Shown piece after piece: positions 9,197 through 19,300 of a DNA stretch of 64,000 bases; position 1 is the first letter of the stretch, and every line of letters starts with the position of its first letter. The notes below the pieces were generated by a model that saw only the letters and a list, made by a program, of their open reading frames with translations, ran no database searches and was not told where the DNA came from. Origin of the DNA: Flavobacteriaceae bacterium (GTDB lineage Bacteria; Bacteroidota; Bacteroidia; Flavobacteriales; Flavobacteriaceae). The DNA is taken from positions 124,001-188,000 of the forward strand of contig SIHP01000011.1 in the NCBI GenBank assembly GCA_004762155.1. Direction: 5' to 3'. Position numbers and translations under genes: made by a program.

Positions 9197-10141
9197 ATGA
9201 TTAAAAATTTTATAAAAGCGGCTAGGTTAAGAACTTTGCCGCTTTCTGTTTCTGGAATTATTGTTGGTGCTTTTTTAGCAGGTTTTAAAACAGTAAAATA
9301 TGGTGGAGTTATAGATGCTTTTGGAATTGATTATTCGTTTCAAAAAAATTATTCAATTTTCTGGTTAGCGATCTTAACAACAATCGGTTTTCAAGTATTA
9401 TCTAATTTCGCTAATGATTATGGAGATGGCATAAAAGGAACAGATGACGATAGAAAAGGAGAAGCAAGAATGGTTTCTTCTGGAGCAATATCACCAAAGC
9501 AAATGAAAAACGCCATGATTATTACTGGTGTGCTTACATTGATAATAGCTTTGTTGTTAATTTATGTGTCTTTTGGGAGTGAGAATTTTATATACTCAGT
9601 ATTGTTTTTCGGATTAGGAATAGCTTCTATAGTTGCAGCAATAAAATATACAGTAGGTAAATCTGCATATGGATATAGTGGTTTTGGAGATGTTTTTGTT
9701 TTTGTTTTCTTTGGCTTGTTGGCTGTTGTTGGAACGTACTTCTTATATACAAAACAATTAAATTTTACTGTTTTTTTACCTGCTTTTTCGGTTGGTTTGC
9801 TAAGTACAGCTGTTTTAAATCTAAATAATATGCGTGATAGAGTAAATGACGCAAAAGTTGGTAAAAATACTTTAGTAGTAAAAATAGGAGCGGAATTTGC
9901 TAAATATTATCATTACTATTTAATAGGAGCATCGTTTTTGTTTGCTTTGTTATATACGGTAATTAAATTTCATTCACCTTTTCAATTTTTATTTTTAATA
10001 GCCTACATTCCCTTGGCAAAACACTTGTTTTTTGTGCTGAAAAATACGCAAGAAGAGTTGTTGGATGGAGAGTTAAAAAAAGTAGCATTAAGTACGTTTT
10101 TGTTTGCGATACTTTTTGGTCTTGGTAATGTTGTTTTGTAA
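9197..10141 (+). CDS. menA: 1,4-dihydroxy-2-naphthoate polyprenyltransferase
   Basis: Integral membrane UbiA-family prenyltransferase that attaches the isoprenoid tail to dihydroxynaphthoate, giving demethylmenaquinone. The first Asp-rich motif is NDYGDGIKGTDDDR (residues 73-86) and the second is NNMRDRVNDAKVGK (about 210-223). There are eight or nine hydrophobic helices in 314 residues, the normal length. The N-terminus ARLRTLPLSVSGIIVGAFLA is typical of MenA. menC and menE follow in the same run, which supports menaquinone rather than another UbiA product. The other men genes (menF, D, H, B) are not in the window. Confidence 0.93.
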   Translation: MIKNFIKAARLRTLPLSVSGIIVGAFLAGFKTVKYGGVIDAFGIDYSFQKNYSIFWLAILTTIGFQVLSNFANDYGDGIKGTDDDRKGEARMVSSGAISPKQMKNAMIITGVLTLIIALLLIYVSFGSENFIYSVLFFGLGIASIVAAIKYTVGKSAYGYSGFGDVFVFVFFGLLAVVGTYFLYTKQLNFTVFLPAFSVGLLSTAVLNLNNMRDRVNDAKVGKNTLVVKIGAEFAKYYHYYLIGASFLFALLYTVIKFHSPFQFLFLIAYIPLAKHLFFVLKNTQEELLDGELKKVALSTFLFAILFGLGNVVL

Positions 10142-10201
10142 TTTTACTAAAAACTATATAATTAATAATTAAAGAAATAAGAAAGAGGTTAAATAAAAAA
10201 T

Positions 10202-10723
10202 ATGAAAACTATAAAAGTCATCATTGTAATTATAACGGTATTGGTAATTGCTTTTTTTTCAATAGGTTTATTAGTAAAAGATACTACGTTTACAACTCAA
10301 ATAACTATAGATAAACCGGTAGCAACTGTTTTTTCTACATTTAATGATACATCAAAATTAAAAGAATGGATTCCTGAATTTAAATCTATAGAAACCATAG
10401 AAGAAAAATTAGGAAAAACAGGAAGTACATATAAAATAATAGTGGATAATAATGGACAAAATATTGTTATGCAAGAAAAAATTTTAGCTTTCGTGCCTAA
10501 TGAAAAAGTAACTTTATACTATAATGCAGGAAAAGGGAATATGCTAAAAAAAGATGATTATGTGTTTTCTTCTCATGATAATTCTACTACAATTACTCAT
10601 AATGCAAGTTGTTCAAGTGGTAAGTTTATAATGAGTTGTATGTTTCCAATTTTTAAATCTAAATTTAAAGAACAAGACCAAGAGTATTTAAATAATTTGA
10701 AAGTGTTTTTGGAGAAAGAATAA
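10202..10723 (+). CDS. SRPBCC (START-like) membrane-anchored protein
   Basis: A 173-residue protein with one N-terminal transmembrane helix or uncleaved signal (residues 4-24) and a START/polyketide-cyclase-like helix-grip domain. The features seen are TTQITIDKPVATVFSTFND, KLKEWIPEFKSIETI and a run of alternating beta strands ending in a long C-terminal helix. Such domains bind hydrophobic ligands; the ligand is unknown. It sits between menA and menC, so a role with quinone intermediates or lipids is possible but only inferred from position. The 60-nt gap before it is AT-rich without a clear promoter. Confidence 0.7.
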   Translation: MKTIKVIIVIITVLVIAFFSIGLLVKDTTFTTQITIDKPVATVFSTFNDTSKLKEWIPEFKSIETIEEKLGKTGSTYKIIVDNNGQNIVMQEKILAFVPNEKVTLYYNAGKGNMLKKDDYVFSSHDNSTTITHNASCSSGKFIMSCMFPIFKSKFKEQDQEYLNNLKVFLEKE

Positions 10724-10749
10724 TATATGAACTAAAAACTAAAATTATT

Positions 10750-11790
10750 TTGATAAAAGCAACATTCCATAAATACCTTTTAAATTTTAAACAAGCAAGC
10801 GGAACCTCAAGAGGAGTTTTAAGAACCAAGGAAACGTTCTTTTTAATATTGTCTGAGGATGAAAAACAAGGAATTGGTGAATGTGGTTTGTTTCGTGGAT
10901 TAAGTATAGATGATAGACCTGATTATGAAGAAAAACTTACTTGGGTTTGTAAAAATATTAATTTAGGTTTGGAAACATTATTATCTGAAGTAATTGGTTT
11001 TCCTTCAATCCAATTCGGATTAGAACAGGCTTTTTTGTCTTTAAAAAGTAAAGATAAATTTACCTTATTTCCATCTGACTTTACTTCTCAAAAAGAACCA
11101 ATTTTTATAAACGGATTAATTTGGATGGGAGACAAAACTTTTATGAAGTCTCAAATTCAACAAAAAATAAAAGACGGATTTTTATGTATTAAAATGAAAA
11201 TAGGAGCAATTAACTTTGAAGAAGAAATTAACTTATTAAAATATATTAGAAGTGAATTTTCTTCAAAAGATATAGAGTTAAGAGTAGATGCAAACGGGGC
11301 TTTTCAGCCAAAAGAAGCATTAGAAAAATTAAAAAGACTAGCAGCATTTGATTTACATTCTATAGAACAACCTATAAAACAAGGTCAATTACAAGAAATG
11401 GCAAGTTTGTGTGAGGTAACACCTTTGCCAATAGCTTTAGATGAAGAATTAATTGGTGTTTTTTCTGTAACAAAAAAGCAAGAACTGCTACAAATAATAC
11501 AACCACAATATATTATTTTAAAACCAAGTTTAGTAGGAGGTTTTACAGGAAGTAATGAATGGATACAATTATCGGAAAAACAAAATATCGGTTGGTGGAT
11601 AACTTCAGCTTTAGAAAGTAATATAGGATTAAATGCAATAGCACAATATACATATACATTACAAAGTAAAATGCCGCAAGGTTTAGGAACTGGAGGTTTG
11701 TTTACCAATAATTTTGAAAGTCCGTTAGAGGTTAAGAATGGAAGTTTGCAATACAATACAGCGAATAGCTGGAATTTTAATTTAAAATAA
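10750..11790 (+). CDS. menC: o-Succinylbenzoate synthase
   Basis: Enolase-superfamily enzyme that dehydrates SHCHC to o-succinylbenzoate in menaquinone synthesis. All catalytic residues are visible: Lys148 and Lys150 in IKMKIG, metal ligands Asp180 (VDANG), Glu206 (EQP) and Asp231 (ALDEE), and the second acid/base Lys258 (LKPS). The length of 346 residues is normal for the MenC branch. The start is a TTG at 10750; the family N-terminus (MIKATFHKYLLNFKQASGTSRG) begins there and no ATG fits. The weak start may lower its translation relative to neighbours. It lies 26 nt after the SRPBCC gene and 7 nt before the protease gene. Confidence 0.92.
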   Translation: MIKATFHKYLLNFKQASGTSRGVLRTKETFFLILSEDEKQGIGECGLFRGLSIDDRPDYEEKLTWVCKNINLGLETLLSEVIGFPSIQFGLEQAFLSLKSKDKFTLFPSDFTSQKEPIFINGLIWMGDKTFMKSQIQQKIKDGFLCIKMKIGAINFEEEINLLKYIRSEFSSKDIELRVDANGAFQPKEALEKLKRLAAFDLHSIEQPIKQGQLQEMASLCEVTPLPIALDEELIGVFSVTKKQELLQIIQPQYIILKPSLVGGFTGSNEWIQLSEKQNIGWWITSALESNIGLNAIAQYTYTLQSKMPQGLGTGGLFTNNFESPLEVKNGSLQYNTANSWNFNLK

Positions 11791-11797
11791 CATAAGA

Positions 11798-12973
11798 ATG
11801 AATTTTATTCAACAAGTATATAAAGGTAAAAACGAATGGTATTTGTATGTGTCAGCGATTATAGTACTTTTTATAGGTTGGCAGGTTATAGGCGTAATTC
11901 CGTTAATTATAGGAGCAATATTACATTCATCAGGTACTGGAGAATTTATTAGAGCTGCCGAAGACAGTTTTATGACTTTAGGAATTAATAAAAATTTATT
12001 TCTTTTTTTAATGATCTTAACTTTTGTTGGTGGTTTATTGGCGTTATGGGTTGGTGTTAAATACATTCATAGAAGAGCATTTAAAACAATTATAACAAGT
12101 AGAGATAAAATAGATTGGAGTAGGTATTGGTTTGGTTTTATGTTATGGGGATCAATAGCTTTGGTTATTACACTTTTATCAGTTTATTTAACTCCAGAAA
12201 CATCTACCTGGAATTTTAAACCTGTACCATTTTTTACACTTTTAGCAGTTTCTTTTTTGTTTTTACCACTACAAACTAGTTTTGAAGAATTGTTGTTTCG
12301 TGGTTATTTAATGCAAGGTTTTGCTGTAGGTTCAACTAGTAAGAAATTTCCACTTATTGTAACTTATTTAATTACTTCGGTACTATTGTATTTCTTTTTT
12401 GATAATGTATTTGAAATAGGAATATTTTTTAAATTGATTTTTGTTTCAGTTATATTTTTGTTGTATGCGGTTATGTTTTGGAGCGAAACTATCGAGCCGT
12501 TTTTTGATTCTAAATTAAATAAGAAATTAATGTTTTTCTTTGGTAAAAATTTAACTCCTTTACTTTTAACATCCGTAATTTTTGGGTTGTTGCACGGAGC
12601 AAATCCTGAAGTAGAAAAACTAGGTTATATTTCCATGGTTTTTTATATAGGAACTGGATTGCTTTTTGGTATTGTTACCTTAATGGATGAAGGAACAGAG
12701 TTGGCTTTGGGTTTACATGCAGCTAATAATATTATAGCGGCTATATTAGTAACTACAGATTGGACAGCTTTTCAAACAGATGCTTTATTTATTGATACAG
12801 CAGAACCGTCTGTTGGTTTTGAAATGTTTTTTCCTGTGTTAGTTTTATATCCTTTAATGCTTTTTATATTTTCTAAAAAATACGGTTGGACAAACTGGAA
12901 AGAGAAGTTAACTGGAAAAGTAAGAGAACCATTATCTGATAATTATAGAATTATGGATATTGGAAATGAATAG
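11798..12973 (+). CDS. CPBP-family intramembrane metalloprotease
   Basis: Multi-pass membrane protein (391 residues, about eight helices) of the CPBP/Abi (Rce1-like) family. The three conserved blocks are present: SFEELLFRGYL with the EExxxR glutamates, FGLLHGANPE with a putative catalytic His, and LGLHAANNIIAA with the HxxxN-type motif. Members cleave or process substrates inside the membrane; some act on bacteriocin-like peptides or anti-sigma factors, but the substrate here is unknown. Its 3' end overlaps menE by 8 nt, so translation of the two is coupled. The insertion of a protease gene between menC and menE has no obvious biochemical reason. Confidence 0.85.
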   Translation: MNFIQQVYKGKNEWYLYVSAIIVLFIGWQVIGVIPLIIGAILHSSGTGEFIRAAEDSFMTLGINKNLFLFLMILTFVGGLLALWVGVKYIHRRAFKTIITSRDKIDWSRYWFGFMLWGSIALVITLLSVYLTPETSTWNFKPVPFFTLLAVSFLFLPLQTSFEELLFRGYLMQGFAVGSTSKKFPLIVTYLITSVLLYFFFDNVFEIGIFFKLIFVSVIFLLYAVMFWSETIEPFFDSKLNKKLMFFFGKNLTPLLLTSVIFGLLHGANPEVEKLGYISMVFYIGTGLLFGIVTLMDEGTELALGLHAANNIIAAILVTTDWTAFQTDALFIDTAEPSVGFEMFFPVLVLYPLMLFIFSKKYGWTNWKEKLTGKVREPLSDNYRIMDIGNE

Positions 12974-14012
12974 ATTTCATAAAAATTTTCAGTTAAACAA
13001 TACTTCTTTTTCCACAGAAGAAGAAGTGCTGAGTTATGCTAAAAATTTTTCAGTTTCCATATATAGTTTTTTTAAAGATTGGTTTTCTTCGGATGATTTT
13101 ATAGTTGTGCAAACTTCAGGTTCTACAGGAAAACCAAAGCCAATTCAACTTAAAAAAGAGTTTATGATAAACTCTGCAAAAGCAACCGGAGCTTTTTTTA
13201 ATTTAAAAGAAAATACCACAGCTTTATTGTGTTTGTCTGTTGATTATATTGCGGGTAAAATGATGTTGGTTCGTGGGTTAACTTTAGGTTGGCATATAGA
13301 TGTTGTGGAACCTACATCAAATCCGTTAAAAAATATTCAAAAAACATTCGATTTTTCAGCAATGGTTCCTTTACAACTTCAAAATTCTTTATCGGAGTTA
13401 TATAAAGTAAAAAAACTAATTGTTGGAGGTGGAGTTGTGTCATCAAATTTAAATCAAAAGATTCAGCAAATAAAAACTGAAATTTTTGCCACATATGGTA
13501 TGACGGAAACCATAACGCATATTGCTGTTAAAAAATTAAATAATTCTTTAAGTGAAAGCTTACAACAAGAGTCGTTTTATCAACTATTACCAAACGTTAC
13601 CATTTATAAAGATGAAAGAAATTGCTTATTAATAAAAGCACCAAAAGTATCAGATGATTTTATAATAACGAATGATGTTGTTCAATTGATTTCCGATACT
13701 CAGTTTAAATGGTTAGGTAGGTTTGATAATGTAATTAATTCAGGAGGTGTAAAATTACAGCCTGAAGAAATAGAAGAAAAACTATCAGAATTAATTAAAG
13801 AACGTTTTTTTGTAACAGGTGTTAAAGATGAGTTTTTAGGAGAAAAATTAATTTTAATAGTGGAAGGCAAATCTCAAGAAATAGACTTTTCAGAACTTCA
13901 AAACATATCAAAATATAAAATACCTAAAGCAGTTTATTTTATAGATAAGTTTGTAGAAACTGAAACAAAAAAAATCCAACGTTTAAAAACATTGGATTTG
14001 TTAAGTTTATAA
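12966..14012 (+). CDS. menE: o-Succinylbenzoate-CoA ligase (AMP-binding)
   Basis: ANL-superfamily ligase that activates o-succinylbenzoate to its CoA ester. Motifs are the P-loop-like VVQTSGSTGKPKPI (about 47-60), TYGMTETITH, and GRFDNVINSGGVKLQPEEIE, with a C-terminal Lys-containing segment (ETKKIQRLK). At 348 residues it is much shorter than the roughly 450-500-residue MenE of Bacillus or E. coli; the missing part is at the N-terminus, a form common in Bacteroidota. ATG 12966 overlaps the stop of the protease gene; a TTG at 12960 would add two residues. It ends the long plus-strand run and meets a convergent gene after 10 nt with no clear terminator between. Confidence 0.9.
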   Translation: MNRFHKNFQLNNTSFSTEEEVLSYAKNFSVSIYSFFKDWFSSDDFIVVQTSGSTGKPKPIQLKKEFMINSAKATGAFFNLKENTTALLCLSVDYIAGKMMLVRGLTLGWHIDVVEPTSNPLKNIQKTFDFSAMVPLQLQNSLSELYKVKKLIVGGGVVSSNLNQKIQQIKTEIFATYGMTETITHIAVKKLNNSLSESLQQESFYQLLPNVTIYKDERNCLLIKAPKVSDDFIITNDVVQLISDTQFKWLGRFDNVINSGGVKLQPEEIEEKLSELIKERFFVTGVKDEFLGEKLILIVEGKSQEIDFSELQNISKYKIPKAVYFIDKFVETETKKIQRLKTLDLLSL

Positions 14013-14022
14013 ATAGTACTTT

Positions 14023-14625
14023 TTACCTGTCAACATCTAAAAACTTTTTTGTTTTAAAAGCTTCTTGATATTCTGTTAAGGATAAACCAAAACGTTCTGC
14101 ATTGTAATTTTCGTCATCATCAATCTTATGCAGTTTGCTCTGTCTAGCAATTTCCATAAGATTAGCAACCACAAAAACAGAGTCGTTGGTTACTTTAGTA
14201 ATTTTTAAAGTAGAGTAATTATCTTCAGATGATTTATAATCTATAATATCATTAACCATTGGAGAAGTAATATAAGTGGCAACATCTTTTTTGTGTTGGT
14301 TACCACTATAAATTATAAAAGCAATTAATGCGGCAATAATTAAAGATCCAATCCAATAGGTAAGAGGAGTTTTTGTGTCTCTTTTTACATTGTCAGCAGC
14401 TAACTTTAATTGGTCACTCATTTCTTTACGCTCGTATGTAACTTTACAATTATTGCATTCTGAAATTACTTTTTTACCAAGCGGAAAAAGAGGTATCCAA
14501 TACACATAAAAATATTTACCAAAAACACTAATGTTGTGTGTTGTTTGTTCGTTACAATTATTGCACCTAATGCCATTCACTTTTTCGCTTTTAAGGTGAG
14601 CTCCTTTTGTACCATAAACAATCAT
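14023..14625 (-). CDS. Zinc-ribbon membrane protein, unknown function
   Basis: A 200-residue protein with an N-terminal zinc ribbon: GIRCNNCNEQ (Cys21 and Cys24 region) and ISECNNCKVTYERKEM, giving two CxxC knuckles separated by a hydrophobic stretch with YVYWIPLFPLGKK. A single transmembrane helix follows (about 107-124). The C-terminal domain is soluble and acidic. Bacteroidota encode many such zinc-ribbon proteins of unknown role; the ribbon would face the cytoplasm if the single helix spans the membrane. The gene is convergent with menE. Its leader contains an 8-bp inverted repeat (GTCTTATT 14626-14633 / AATAAGAC 14668-14675). Confidence 0.65.
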   Translation of the reverse strand: MIVYGTKGAHLKSEKVNGIRCNNCNEQTTHNISVFGKYFYVYWIPLFPLGKKVISECNNCKVTYERKEMSDQLKLAADNVKRDTKTPLTYWIGSLIIAALIAFIIYSGNQHKKDVATYITSPMVNDIIDYKSSEDNYSTLKITKVTNDSVFVVANLMEIARQSKLHKIDDDENYNAERFGLSLTEYQEAFKTKKFLDVDR

Positions 14626-14971
14626 GTCTTATTCGCTTTTTTTATTTTTTTAAATATATAAAAAATAAATAAGACCTTTTTTTGAGGGTATTGGATGTAA
14701 AAATGGTGTTATTTCTTTAAATATTAGATTATGAAAGAATTATGAATTTCAGAACAAATAGATTTAAAGAAAAAGCTTTTTGTGTTGATTTTGTGTTTTC
14801 GATTGAATTTTTTATCTAAATAGGTTGTTTTAAGGTTAAAAAAATAAGTATTTGATAATTTAAGAGTTAATTTTTTAAGTTAATAAATTGTGAAGCTTTG
14901 CTTTTCTTATCTATATTTGCTCACATTCTTACTTAAAACAATACCTATTCCCTAATTAAAACACCTATAAA
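14626..14971. other. Intergenic region between divergent genes
   Basis: 346 bp, strongly AT-rich. It holds an 8-bp inverted repeat next to the zinc-ribbon gene, a TATATTTA on the minus strand that may be that gene's -7 box, and the promoter of the first alginate lyase at its right end. I see no small gene, and neither the hairpin nor the CG-centred palindrome found before the other two lyases. Confidence 0.6.
14888..14919 (+). promoter_or_regulatory. Predicted promoter of the first PL7 lyase
   Basis: TTG (14888-14890), 21 nt, TATATTTG (14912-14919), a full -7 match. Predicted start near 14924, leader of about 48 nt. Confidence 0.5.
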
Positions 14972-16225
14972 ATGATTGAAATTACACTTCTAAATAGATT
15001 AAAAAATTACGCAAAAAACATATCAATTTTCATTTTCATTTTAGTTGGATTAAGTTGTACAACAGAAGAGATTGTAGATGAAAATTTTGTGCAAAATGAA
15101 GTTGTAAATTCATACTTATCAAAATCAAATAATTCAGTAAAATTAGCCATTTCACAAGTTTCTGCAGAGGTAACCAAATCGGGTAACCCAGCAAGTAATG
15201 TTTTGGATGGGTCAACATCAACAAGATGGTCTGGTAAAGGAACGAGTGTAGATTTTTTTATAACCCTAGAAAACGAAAGTTTAATTGATTATTTAAAAAT
15301 AGCTTTTCCAAGCGGAAGTTCTAGAGTGTATGGTTTTGTTATGTATACAAGTACAAATAATTCAACCTGGACAAAAGTAAAAGATAATCAGTCAAGTGGA
15401 ACAACCACTTCTTTAGAAGAAATAGATGTTACTAATTCTACTGGTAAGTATATTAAAATTGTGTTAGAAGGAAGTGATTATAATGCTTGGAATTATATAA
15501 GTGAATTAGAAGTATACGGAATTCCTGGTGACAATACAAGTCAAGAAGATCCAGATGAAGAAGACCCAAGTGAAGATCCAGTGATTTCAGATAATGGAGT
15601 TGTAGATTTTGGGTCTTTAGATGTAGAAACAAGTTGGATTTCGGAAGATAAAGGAGATAGAGATACTTTTGATGCTAGCGATGTTGATGGAAAACAATGG
15701 ATGGATGTTTATAGCACTGGAATAGTAATGATGAAGTGTTTGGCAGCAGACGGTCATAGAACAGAGTTAAAAGAAAAAAGTGGCGTAGAAGCTTCTTTAA
15801 ATAAGTATAAAAAAATGAATTATACTGCAGCGGTAACAAGTATTCCAGAACATGGGGTTACGGTAGCGCAAATTCATAATAGAGGAGGAGTTAATAGACC
15901 TTGGATAAGAGTTTATATTGATGCTGATAGATATATTAAAATTAAAGCAACAAAAACAACTCCAGATGAAGATAAGTCTACTTATACAACGTATACAGGT
16001 CCAAAATATACTTCAGGAAATGATTTTTCAATAACAATAATAACTAAAAACGGAGAAGCATCTTTTGAGATAACAACAGGAGGAACTACTTCTAAAGAAA
16101 CATTAACACCAAGTGGAGATTGGAATAATTATGATGATGATTTTTATTTAAAAGCAGGTGTGTATACAGAAGGAGATGATACGCAACCTCAAATGAAATT
16201 AAGTTCATTTTCTTTAACATATTAA
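14972..16225 (+). CDS. Alginate lyase lipoprotein: F5/8C + PL7
   Basis: A 417-residue lipoprotein predicted to cut alginate by beta-elimination. The lipobox is VGLSC with Cys29, followed by the acidic TTEE that resembles surface-export signals of Bacteroidota lipoproteins. Residues 55-184 form a discoidin (F5/8 type C) domain, then an Asp/Glu/Pro linker (187-203), then a PL7 (alginate lyase 2) domain from about 206 to the end. PL7 blocks are RTELKEK (263-269), QIH (300-302, catalytic Gln and His; QIH is usually linked to G-containing alginate) and YLKAGVYTEG (392-401). The last block has Glu where most members have Gln. It has its own promoter and is followed by a terminator. Confidence 0.88.
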   Translation: MIEITLLNRLKNYAKNISIFIFILVGLSCTTEEIVDENFVQNEVVNSYLSKSNNSVKLAISQVSAEVTKSGNPASNVLDGSTSTRWSGKGTSVDFFITLENESLIDYLKIAFPSGSSRVYGFVMYTSTNNSTWTKVKDNQSSGTTTSLEEIDVTNSTGKYIKIVLEGSDYNAWNYISELEVYGIPGDNTSQEDPDEEDPSEDPVISDNGVVDFGSLDVETSWISEDKGDRDTFDASDVDGKQWMDVYSTGIVMMKCLAADGHRTELKEKSGVEASLNKYKKMNYTAAVTSIPEHGVTVAQIHNRGGVNRPWIRVYIDADRYIKIKATKTTPDEDKSTYTTYTGPKYTSGNDFSITIITKNGEASFEITTGGTTSKETLTPSGDWNNYDDDFYLKAGVYTEGDDTQPQMKLSSFSLTY

Positions 16226-16245
16226 TTTTCATGAAAAAGAATGTT

Positions 16246-16278
16246 AAAAGGCTATCTGAAAAGGTAGTCTTTTTTTTT
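16246..16278 (+). terminator. Terminator after the first PL7 lyase
   Basis: GGCTATC / GGTAGTC, a 7-bp stem with two G-T pairs, followed by nine T. Confidence 0.7.
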
Positions 16279-16329
16279 GGAGTTATTTTAACTCAATAAA
16301 AAGGTAACTTTATCTTTAAAATAATAGTG

Positions 16330-16361
16330 TTGGCTAATTCTAGTTTCTTGGAATATGTTTA
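16330..16361 (+). promoter_or_regulatory. Possible promoter of the VIT/VWA gene
   Basis: TTG (16330-16332), 21 nt, TATGTTTA (16354-16361), one base off the -7 consensus. Predicted start is about 20 nt before the ATG. Confidence 0.35.
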
Positions 16362-16382
16362 AAAGATTACTTTTAAACAAAA

Positions 16383-19300
16383 ATGGATATTATGAAGCTA
16401 AAGTCGGTTTACTATTTAATGTTACTGTTTATTCCAGGAGTAATCTTTTCTCAAGAAATGCCAGTGATAAAAGTTGGAGAAGAAAAAATCAATATAAAAA
16501 AAGTAAAAATAACAACCAAAGTAATTTGTGATGTTGCTGTTACTACTTTTGATATGCAATTTTACAATCCTAATACTAGAATTTTAGAAGGCGAACTTTC
16601 TTTTCCTTTAGGCGAAAATCAATCTGTAACTCGTTTTGCACTTGATATTGATGGGAGCTTAAGAGATGCGGTAGTTATAGAAAAAGAAAAAGCACGCGTA
16701 GCTTTTGAAACAACTGTACGAAATAAAATAGATCCAGCATTATTAGAGCAAACTAAAGGAAACAATTATAAAGCAAGAATATATCCAATTCCAGCAAAAG
16801 GATATAAGCGAGTAGTATTGGCGTATCAACAAAAGCTAACAATCCACAATGGGGCATATTATTATAAATTACCTTTTAATTTTGATACAAAATTAGAAGA
16901 GTTTTCTTTTGATGTTGAAATATTCAATCAAAAAAATAAACCTGTTTTTCAAAAAGGAATGATTGCTAGTTTTGATTATAATTCGCAAGAAGATGTTTAC
17001 TATGCAAAAATTAATAAGAAAAAAGAAAAGGTTACAAAACCAGTGGTAATAAAAATACCTTTAAACACAAATAAAGAAAGGTTTTTGGCTTCGGATGATT
17101 ATTTTTATTTCACTAAAAAGTTAGCAATAGAAAAAAGAAAAGTTTCATTGGCTAATAAAATAACTATTTTTTGGGATGTTTCTTTATCACAAAAAAGTAA
17201 AAAAATAACTTCAGAACTTGCCTTGTTGGATTTGTATTTTAAGCAAGTAGAAACATGTAAGGTAAATTTAATCTTTTTTAATACAGGAGTTAAGTTGGTG
17301 CAAGACTTTACAATTAAAAATGGAAATTGGGAGTTGTTGAAAAGAGAAATTAAAAATGTAGTGTATGATGGAGCGTCTTCTTTTGATTTTTTAACAACAT
17401 ATAAAGATGTTTCAAAAGTAAATTTATTATTTACTGATGGATTAAATACGTTAAGTAATTTAAATGTAATTCCACTTAAAAAAACATATATAATAAACAG
17501 TTCTTCATCTGCAAATCATATTCAATTAAATACTATAGCTCGTAAAACAGGAGGGGCTTATTTGAATATGAATAATACTTCTACAGCAAAAGCTTTTTTA
17601 AAATTTAGTGAAGAAGAATTAAAATTCTTAGGGACAAATTTTTCTGAAAGCGACTTGGAAGTATATCCTAAAAAAGGAGCACTTATAACAGAAGATTTTT
17701 CTATCAGTGGAAAAGGAAATTTTTTAAACAAGAAAATAGTTTTAAAATTTGGTTATGGAAATAAGGTTTTAAAAACGGTTTCTTTTAAGTTGAAAAAAGA
17801 GCATGCAAAAAATGATATTGTTAGAAAGATTTGGGCTCAAAAAAAATTAACAGATTTGTTGAGTAATAAAAAAGAGCATGAAGCTTTAATTGTAAAGTTA
17901 AGTAAAGAGCATCAAATTATAAGTCCGTTTACTTCCATGTTAATTCTAGATAGAGTTGAAGATTATGTAACTCATAAAATTACACCACCTAAAGAATTAC
18001 AAGAAAAATACTACGAGTTAATAGCACAACAAATTGATGATAAAAAGGAACGACTAAAAAGATTACAAGAAAATTTATTTGATTCGTATACAGGTTTTTT
18101 TAAATGGTACGATACCGATTTTAAGGCTTCGGAAGAAGATCCAAAACTAAATACAAGAAGAAATAGATTACGTACTTCTTCAACAACAGAAATTGTAACA
18201 AATAATAGATTGTCAGAAGAAGGGGTTTTTGTTGTTTCGGGAACGATTAAAGATGCAACATCAGTATTGCCGGGTGTTTCCGTTATTGTTAAGGGAACAA
18301 CTAGAGGTGCCGAATCTGATTTTGATGGAAAATATTCAATAAGTGTAAAAGTAGGTGATGTTTTAAAATATAGTTATGTTGGTTTAAAATCAATAGAAAA
18401 AACAATCACAAATACTAATAATATAAATGTATTATTAGCGGATGAATCAAATGCACTTGATGAGGTTGTTGTGGTTGGTTATGGAACAACAACTAGAAGA
18501 ACATCAGTTTCAGCGTCAGTAAGAAGAGTAAGTGGCGTTAACGTTCAGTCTAATGAAGACATGGAAGAAGAGATTGTAGAAATGAGAGAGGCAGATATGT
18601 CTGTTTCCTCAAGTAAAAAAGAAGTAGCTTCAAATTCAGATTCAAATTCAAATAACAATAATAGTGTTAGTGGTTTGGGTAAATTATATGTGGTAGATGG
18701 AGTTGTGGTTAATGGAAATCCAAATTTTAAACCAGAAGATATTGCGTCTATGGAGGTTTTAAAATCTGCAGCAAGTACAGCAATTTTTGGTTCAAGAGCA
18801 GGTGATGGAGTTATTGTAATAACGACTAAAAAGGGAGTAAAGAATAATTTAAAAACAATTACTGAATTTAAACAGTTGGTAAAAGAAAAGATAGAATTAA
18901 AAGGGTGGAATCCAAATACACCTTATTTACAACAATTGAAAGAAACTGTTACAATAAAACAAGCGTATGTAAAATATTTAGAGCTTAGAAAAGAACACGG
19001 AACTTCTCCTTCTTTTTATATTGATGTTGCTGATTTCTTTAAAAATAAAGGAGCAGAAAGAAAGGCAATACAAATTTTAACAAATGTAGCGGAGATAGAT
19101 TTAGATAATTATGAGTTGTTAAAAGCACTAGCTTATAAGTTTGAAGAATATAAATTATATGACTTTGCCGTATATGTTTATAAAGAGATTTTAAAATTGA
19201 GGCAAGAAGATATTCAATCGTATAGAGATTTGGCTTTAGTTTATGAAGATGTAAAAGAGTATCAAAAGTCAATAGACTTATTGTATCAAATAATAAATGG

